A DNA stretch of 64,000 nt from Mycteria americana (Eukaryota > Chordata > Aves > Ciconiiformes > Ciconiidae), in contig NC_134372.1 in assembly GCF_035582795.1 (NCBI RefSeq), forward strand, positions 39,470,316 to 39,534,315, written 5' to 3'. This document shows positions 58,816 through 64,000 of this stretch, in pieces (position 1 is the stretch's first letter; each line of letters starts with the position of its first letter). The notes below the pieces were generated by a model, which was not told where the DNA came from, ran no database searches, and saw only the letters and a program-made list of their open reading frames with translations. Both the position numbers and the translations under genes were made by a program.

Positions 58816-61800
58816 GTAGCGCGGCGGGGGCTGCTGCCTGCCCCGCTGCCGAGCTGCTGGGGGCTGCCCGGGCTCCGCGGGGCTGTCGCCGGCCTGGCCT
58901 GGCCTGGCCTGGCCTGGCCTGGCCTGGCCGGGCGGAGAGCCGGCTGCCGCGGCGCCTGGCCCCGCCTGTCGCTGCAGGCCGGGCCGGGGGCGGCGGGCCG
59001 CGCTCCTGCGGCTCTGGTGCCCGTTCGAGCGACAGGCCTCCTCCGCGGCCGCTTGTAGGGAGAGGCGCGGCCCGCCTGGGGCTGCGCTGTGCGGGCAGGG
59101 CCGCTCGCCGCTGCCCGCTGAGGTGCCGGGGGGCGGCAGCCGCCGGCTCCGGCCGCCCGGGCCGTGCCCTGTGGTGCCGGGAGGAGCCCGTGGAGGGGCG
59201 GAGGCCGTGTCCGGACCAGGCGTGCTGCTGTGGGCCCGTCGCTAATGGGGTTCGCCGAGCAGCTGCGTGGATGTTTGTGCCGGCGTAGGGGAGAAAGGCA
59301 GGAAAGAGCAAAGTTGAACGAGAGAACGGCGGCTTGTGCTGGAGCCAGCCGCTGTTTGAGCGTGGCACGGGCGAATTGTCGCATGCTTGCCTGCGCTTGA
59401 AAGCCTGAGTAGTAGTTACAGTGCTTTGCTGTGTCCCTTCAGTAACTTTCTCTTCTGCAGCTGAAGAGAGTAAAATTACTGCCCGTGTGAAATCAGTGCG
59501 GCGTTTGTGGCTGAGTACAGTCAGGTCCCGATTTCAGCCTGAGTATTACTTTACAGATGTCTTAAATACATTACCAAACTCATCAAGACTGATTTCCTTC
59601 TGCTTATATGTTTCAGTGTCTTGCATTATAAAAAATATCAAAACGTATTGTTTATAATAAAGCTTACAAAAAAAGAGAGCATTCAGTTTTAGGACGAAAT
59701 TGTGTAAGGAGTGTGTTGACCCATGCTGATTTCTAAGAAGTGAAATATGTTACAACAGAAAAAGGTGTCTGTGTTCATGTGGTGTAGATATAAAGATGGA
59801 GAAAATGAAAGGTCAGTAAAATTGGGTTGCTCTTTAGAAAGTTTCAAGTTTGTCACAGGTTTTCCTAAGGAAGGCTTATTTTTGTTAGTGCTATTTAGCC
59901 CCTCTCAACAGTGGATGGAAAGTAGTATGCTAGCCTCCATTTGTGATCGCTTAATTTTTTTTCATTTCTTTATATGGGCTTTAAAATCTAAAATGAAATC
60001 ATTTGAGAATGTTTCTGTTTCCATCCTGATATAGATTGTGGGGTGACCATGGACAAGAAGCTTTAGAATCTGCCCATGTTTGTGTGATAAATGCAACAGC
60101 GACAGGAACCGAAATACTCAAAAACTTAGTGCTACCAGGTATGCGGATATCCTTTCTGTATTTTGTTTGTAATGTAGCTGATAATTTCATAATGCTTAGT
60201 TATTCATAGTAATTTTTTTTCCCCCCCAAGGTATTGGTTCTTTTACAATTGTCGATGGGAATCGGGTCTCTGGAGAAGATGTTGGAAATAAGTAGGTTTG
60301 TTGCTAGTTTCTGATACAAATTGAGAACTAACAGGGTTTCATAAGTAGTTCCATCTCTATACTTGTTAAGAAATCCTGTAAAATTCTTAATTTTAAAAGC
60401 CTCTATATATTTCTCCAGGTCTTTTGTGGTTTTGGATGTTCACATTATATACAGCATGCATAATTCATTTTGATATTAGCTGCTAATTTTACATAGTTTT
60501 TTTAGTTGCTGTTTTTGTATCTTACAGGTCTGTTTGCTTCACTCACCGAGTTTATAAAGACGATGGTCTACTCGATATAAAAATATTTTAAAATAACTTG
60601 TTTGCTGTAATCTTGAAATATGACAATGCAAGATTTGCTTGTGTTTCAGCGTGGCTAAATGTATTTTCCATAATTTTGGTGATGAAATAACTTACTTTTC
60701 ATTAGCTTGTGAAACTGTGACTGATAGCCATTTATTAGCCTTCATAGCTTTGAAAGGCTGTGCGCAGCAGGGGAAAGGATAAGAAACTTCACAAATCCTA
60801 TAAAAAATAATTTGTTTACTAATTCTAGATCACATTCTCTTATGGATCAGGTAGAAACCTACAAATATCTGTCTACCTACAGGGGTTATATGTGGGGGAA
60901 GGATATTCCATTACATGAAGAAATGAGTACTAATGGGTCTTTAATTAGCCTAATGAAAAAGAATCTGCAGTATGATCCTGCCTTCTAGAGGAGTTTGGCA
61001 TGTCTCATTTTTCAGATTTGTGGCTCAGGCATTGGAAAGTTTCCTGAAGGAACTGATCATGAGGGAAATATTACAGTGGTGGGGAGAAGAAAAGCAGATT
61101 TAAGGGAGAACTCAGTTTGTTGTGTATGAGAGTCAGCAACATATTCTGCACTACAAAATATAGCTTAATGTTGTTTGTCTTCAAAATAAAACTTCACATA
61201 TAACTCTTTCTTGTCTCATTTTCAGTTTCTTTCTACAAAAAAGCCATATTGGTCAGGTAAGGAGATAACAAATGTCACTTTAGGTGTATTGAAAGCATGA
61301 AAGTATTGAGTAAATACTCAAATGTAGTATTATGAGTAATGCTAAAAACATGTATGTATAGGTTAAAATCTATTTATTCTTTGACAAAATTCCCCATGCT
61401 TACTTTTTAGTTGCTCATAAGTGAGAAGATAAGCTCAATTCTGGCAAGATTGAATGGAAAAAATGAACAGGGTATGGTTAAGAATCTTTGGAAGGATAAG
61501 GAAGAGAATTGTGGTTGAAGGAGTAAAGCTAAGAGTAGAGAGGTGGATGGGGAAAAAATCACGACAGAGTACAAAAGGCATAGGTAACTCTGGAAATTAA
61601 TAAATAGCTGTCACATAATTTTTGCTTTTAAAATGGTATTACTGAAAATGGTCTGAAACAAGTGCCTGCTGTTACGGGACTTATTTTTTCTTCAGATAAG
61701 CAAGGCTTGGAATAAGAAAGCCTAGCTTATGAGGAAGTCTTTTTTTTTTTTTTTTTTTTTTTAAAGCATGTAGCATATGTAGAACTGATATACTGTATAA

Positions 61801-64000
61801 ATTACATTTCAAGAGATGAAACATTGTTTTTATTGTTCTGAAACAGAATCGTGCCCAGAGTGCCACTGAGCTCTTGCAAGAATTGAATAATGAAGTTTCT
61901 GGAAACTTTGTCGAAGAGGTTTGTTTTCCTAAATTGGTTGTAGGTTTCTTGTTATACAGTGTAATAAAAGTAGGAAATAACAGCTATGTGTTGTCTTTGT
62001 AATGTTGCAGTTTAAGTAGCTTCATGATAAAACAACATTTGGGGAAGAAGATCTTAAGTTATTTGCAAAAGTCAATTTGTTTTTTAAATGTTATTTTATA
62101 ACTTTATTGTAATTTTATAGCTTTCACTTAACACTTTACATTGAGTGTTGAACAGACTTGCTGTGTATTCACAAGTTTTCACAGTGTCTCCTGACATTTT
62201 TTTTTTCCTACTATTTAGAGTCCAGAAAATCTTCTAGACAATGACCCTTCCTTTTTTAATCGGTTTAACTTGGTGGTTGCAACGCAATTACCAGAAAGGT
62301 AAAGAATCATGTAATTTGTTTGTTTGTTTTCATTCAGTTGTAAAAGCAGTTTTCAATTGCAGGCATATTCTTGCAGGAAAACTTAAGCAAAACAGAACTC
62401 TGTCGTTGTGAAGGAAAGTTACAGTAAATGTGGCATTTTTCTGTGGACCTTTTTATATGTTAATACATAGCTTAAAATCTCTTTCAGATCCATGCCTGAC
62501 TCCTAGGTGGTGTCTCCAGGAGTATTTGTCTATGTTAAGTACTCTTTTGTAGTGAAAGTTGTTTCTGGCCCAAAATCGCTATAACAAGTATTCTTCTTGT
62601 GTAAAACCTAACAGATAATAGGAGCTGTGATACCTTTATATTTTTGCAAATGTATTTTATCGTTTGTGTAGGTCTTTCCATTTTACCCATGTATGTAATT
62701 ATATTGCCCATATAAACTTTGTCAAGACCAGAAGTTCTTGATTTTTTTTTTTTACATTTTTTTACCTCTTCCTGCTGAGAGGCTTCTTGCATGCTGCCTT
62801 CCAGTAAACAGTACAGGTGAAAAATGACAGCTCTCATTGACAGAGTATTGAGAAATGACAGAGTATTGTCATTGTCTGAGTAATTTCTGAGTATTGTCTG
62901 AGTAATGACAGAGTATTGAAAAACTTGGGGGAGAAGCGCGTGCTTCTGTTTCCATAGACAAGCTGCTTCCACAGAGGCAAGAGGTTGCTGGATAGATGAA
63001 TAGTTAAATCTTCCTTTTGTAAGGAAGTGCCTGTTGTTCATAGTTCATATATTTCTCCCTCCCCCTACTTACAGAGGAGCTAGAGATACTGTCTCTTACA
63101 GAAATAAGAGCCAACTTGCCTGTTGGAAGTGGTGATTCCCTTGCAGGCGTTCGTGAATAAGAGTATTTCTTATGTGCCATTCAAAAACCTCTGATTGGAA
63201 TCGCCCCTACTGGAAGTTATGTTAGTGCAACACATGGATGTAATTCTTTTTTTCTTTCTTTCACAATTCATTGAAGTTTTTTGTTTAATTGATATTTGGG
63301 AGGATGGAGTTAAGTAAGCTAATGGATAAATATATTTCTAACCTAGTGTAAATTCATGTATAAAATCAATCACCTTATATGTGCTTAGAATCATAATACC
63401 GCAGTTCTCTCATAGGAAACTTCTCTTTCACAAGTGACTTGTATAAGAATTAACTTTATAGTTAACTGTTATCCTCTTGTACATCTGAAAAAAAAAAAAC
63501 CCAAAAAAAATGTTTTTCCTTACAGTACATTGCTGCGCTTGGCTGAACTTCTCTGGAATTCTAATGTTCCTCTGCTGGTCTGCAGGACTTATGGACTGGT
63601 TGGTTATATGAGAGTCATTATTAAAGAACATACAGGTTAGAGGGTTTTCAGAGATAAACGACTTTTCTAAAAGGTTTAAAGTGTCAATATGTAATGTAAC
63701 TTGGATTACCCCCCCCCATCTTCATCTTGTGATGTATTTAGTGTTTGTTAAGTCTTATGCGGTTTGCAGTTCATTACCAGGAGCATTCTTTGGGGATTGC
63801 ATAGAAATTATGGACTACAACAAATAGTAAAATTGAAGATTATCCTGACATTAAAGTTAACTTACACAAAAAACTTACTTTGAGAATCAACCAGTTAAAC
63901 AAGCAGATGGTGCACTGTATTTGATATATAGCTCTGTTTTGAAGCCCGGACATAAAACTGTGAAATGCATTGTGTAATTTTTTTCACAGTTGTTGAATCT
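58760..64000 (+). CDS. NAE1: NEDD8-activating enzyme E1 regulatory subunit (APPBP1), 5' part
   Basis: NAE1 pairs with UBA3 to form the E1 that adenylates NEDD8 and passes it to UBE2M/UBE2F for cullin neddylation. Coding exons are 58760-58815, 60035-60138, 60231-60291, 61226-61256, 61847-61918, 62219-62298, 63526-63635 and 63990 onward. Junctions are GT-AG and phases close throughout. The translation opens [19 protein letters not shown] (human MAQLGKLLKEQKYDRQLR) and continues [85 protein letters not shown] and [17 protein letters not shown]. This is the ThiF/E1-like fold in order. NAE1 itself has no catalytic cysteine, which UBA3 supplies. About 175 of roughly 535 residues lie here; the rest is past the right edge. 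Promoter: CpG island with GC boxes and NRF1 sites. Confidence 0.96.
58891..58929. repeat. GGCCT pentanucleotide repeat in NAE1 intron 1
   Basis: Nearly eight uninterrupted GGCCT units inside the CpG island, just downstream of exon 1. Confidence 0.9.
60035..60138 (+). CDS. NAE1: NAE1 coding exon 2
   Basis: It completes the split Arg, then [20 protein letters not shown] to LKNLVLP and the first base of Gly. Donor GTATGC. Confidence 0.95.
60231..60291 (+). CDS. NAE1: NAE1 coding exon 3
   Basis: It encodes [20 protein letters not shown], in the adenylation-domain core, and two bases of the next Asn. A long C/T tract precedes the acceptor. Confidence 0.95.
61226..61256 (+). CDS. NAE1: NAE1 coding exon 4 (31-bp microexon)
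   Basis: It completes Asn, then [10 protein letters not shown]. Acceptor TTTTCAG, donor GTAAGG. It matches human NNFFLQRSSIGK. Confidence 0.93.
61740..61762. repeat. Poly-T run in NAE1 intron 4
   Basis: 23 consecutive T. There is no SINE or retrocopy sequence attached that I can recognise. Confidence 0.9.
61847..61918 (+). CDS. NAE1: NAE1 coding exon 5
   Basis: A 72-bp phase-0 exon from [18 protein letters not shown] to GNFVEE. Donor GTTTGT. Confidence 0.95.
62219..62298 (+). CDS. NAE1: NAE1 coding exon 6
   Basis: It encodes [20 protein letters not shown], then ATQLPE and two bases of Ser. Acceptor TATTTAG, donor GTAAAG. Confidence 0.95.
62836..62923. repeat. Short nested repeats in NAE1 intron 6
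   Basis: 'tgacagagtattg' occurs three times and 'tctgagta' three times, interleaved within about 90 bases. This looks like local slippage or duplication. Confidence 0.75.
63526..63635 (+). CDS. NAE1: NAE1 coding exon 7
   Basis: It completes Ser, then [20 protein letters not shown] and [16 protein letters not shown], ending in the first base of Val. Donor GTTAGA. Confidence 0.95.
63990..64000 (+). CDS. NAE1: NAE1 coding exon 8, start only
   Basis: After acceptor TTTTCACAG the frame continues V-V-E-S, matching human VIES, and is cut by the window edge. Confidence 0.85.

Larger units (their letters stand above)
58170..59400. promoter_or_regulatory. NAE1: CpG island, NAE1 promoter and first exon
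   Basis: A dense CpG, GC-rich block with AT-rich flanks that contains the NAE1 ATG at 58760. Long open frames on both strands through this block are compositional. Housekeeping expression is expected for a CpG-island promoter of this type. Confidence 0.85.

Noticed and set aside
58176-59384. Long open frames (up to 368 codons minus, 283 codons plus) across the NAE1 CpG island
   Set aside because: They arise from GC-rich composition, overlap the NAE1 first exon in other frames, run through the GGCCT repeat and show no known protein.
61740-61762. Poly-T run as the tail of a minus-strand retrocopy
   Set aside because: The sequence beyond it is ordinary NAE1 intron, with no recognisable gene or SINE body and no target-site duplication seen.
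1-64000. CRISPR arrays, operons, ribosome binding sites, tRNA or rRNA genes
   Set aside because: The sequence is vertebrate nuclear DNA. No tRNA-like or rRNA-like sequence was seen, and prokaryotic features do not apply.

Overview
This window is vertebrate nuclear DNA, almost certainly from a bird. It is AT-rich and gene-poor with two CpG islands. It carries a 5'-truncated CR1 LINE and two solo LTRs of a family common in neoavian birds. Its three protein-coding genes are close orthologues of human chromosome 16q22.1 genes, in the same relative order and orientation. I cannot name the species from sequence alone.

Layout. From 1 to about 30.6 kb there is no gene I can identify: AT-rich noncoding DNA with a CR1 fragment (about 8955-9355), a solo LTR (15374-15966), an old CORE-SINE/MIR-like fossil (about 7241-7345), a 30-bp palindrome (23081-23110) and two weak unassigned exon-like segments (25.7 and 26.7 kb, minus strand). 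PDP2 (pyruvate dehydrogenase phosphatase 2) is on the minus strand. Its whole coding region is one exon (31109-32713), with a splice acceptor just upstream and a CpG-island promoter near 36 kb. Its 5' intron holds a second solo LTR and a C/A-rich tract. From 36.8 to 44.5 kb is noncoding DNA with two MIR-like fossils and two perfect hairpins.

CA7 (cytosolic carbonic anhydrase VII) runs on the minus strand from its ATG at 53104 to its stop at 44821, in seven coding exons. All seven join in phase to exactly 264 codons, the length of the human protein. A TATA box lies about 65 bases upstream of the ATG. A head-to-head spacer of about 5.5 kb separates it from NAE1 (the APPBP1 subunit of the NEDD8-activating enzyme), on the plus strand. 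NAE1 starts at 58760 in a second CpG island with GC boxes and two NRF1-type sites. Its first seven coding exons and the start of the eighth are present, and the gene runs off the right edge.

The three genes do not form a pathway. PDP2 reactivates mitochondrial pyruvate dehydrogenase, CA7 hydrates CO2 in the cytosol, and NAE1 starts the NEDD8 conjugation cascade. They sit together through conserved synteny (human order NAE1, CA7, PDP2, CDH16). No cadherin-16 exon was found where CDH16 would be expected, left of PDP2. I see no convincing new biological system. The best leads are the two exon-like segments, the perfect hairpins, the G-rich transcript-strand tract beside the PDP2 promoter, and substitutions in CA7 at a cysteine described as redox-reactive in the human enzyme and at a conserved proline.
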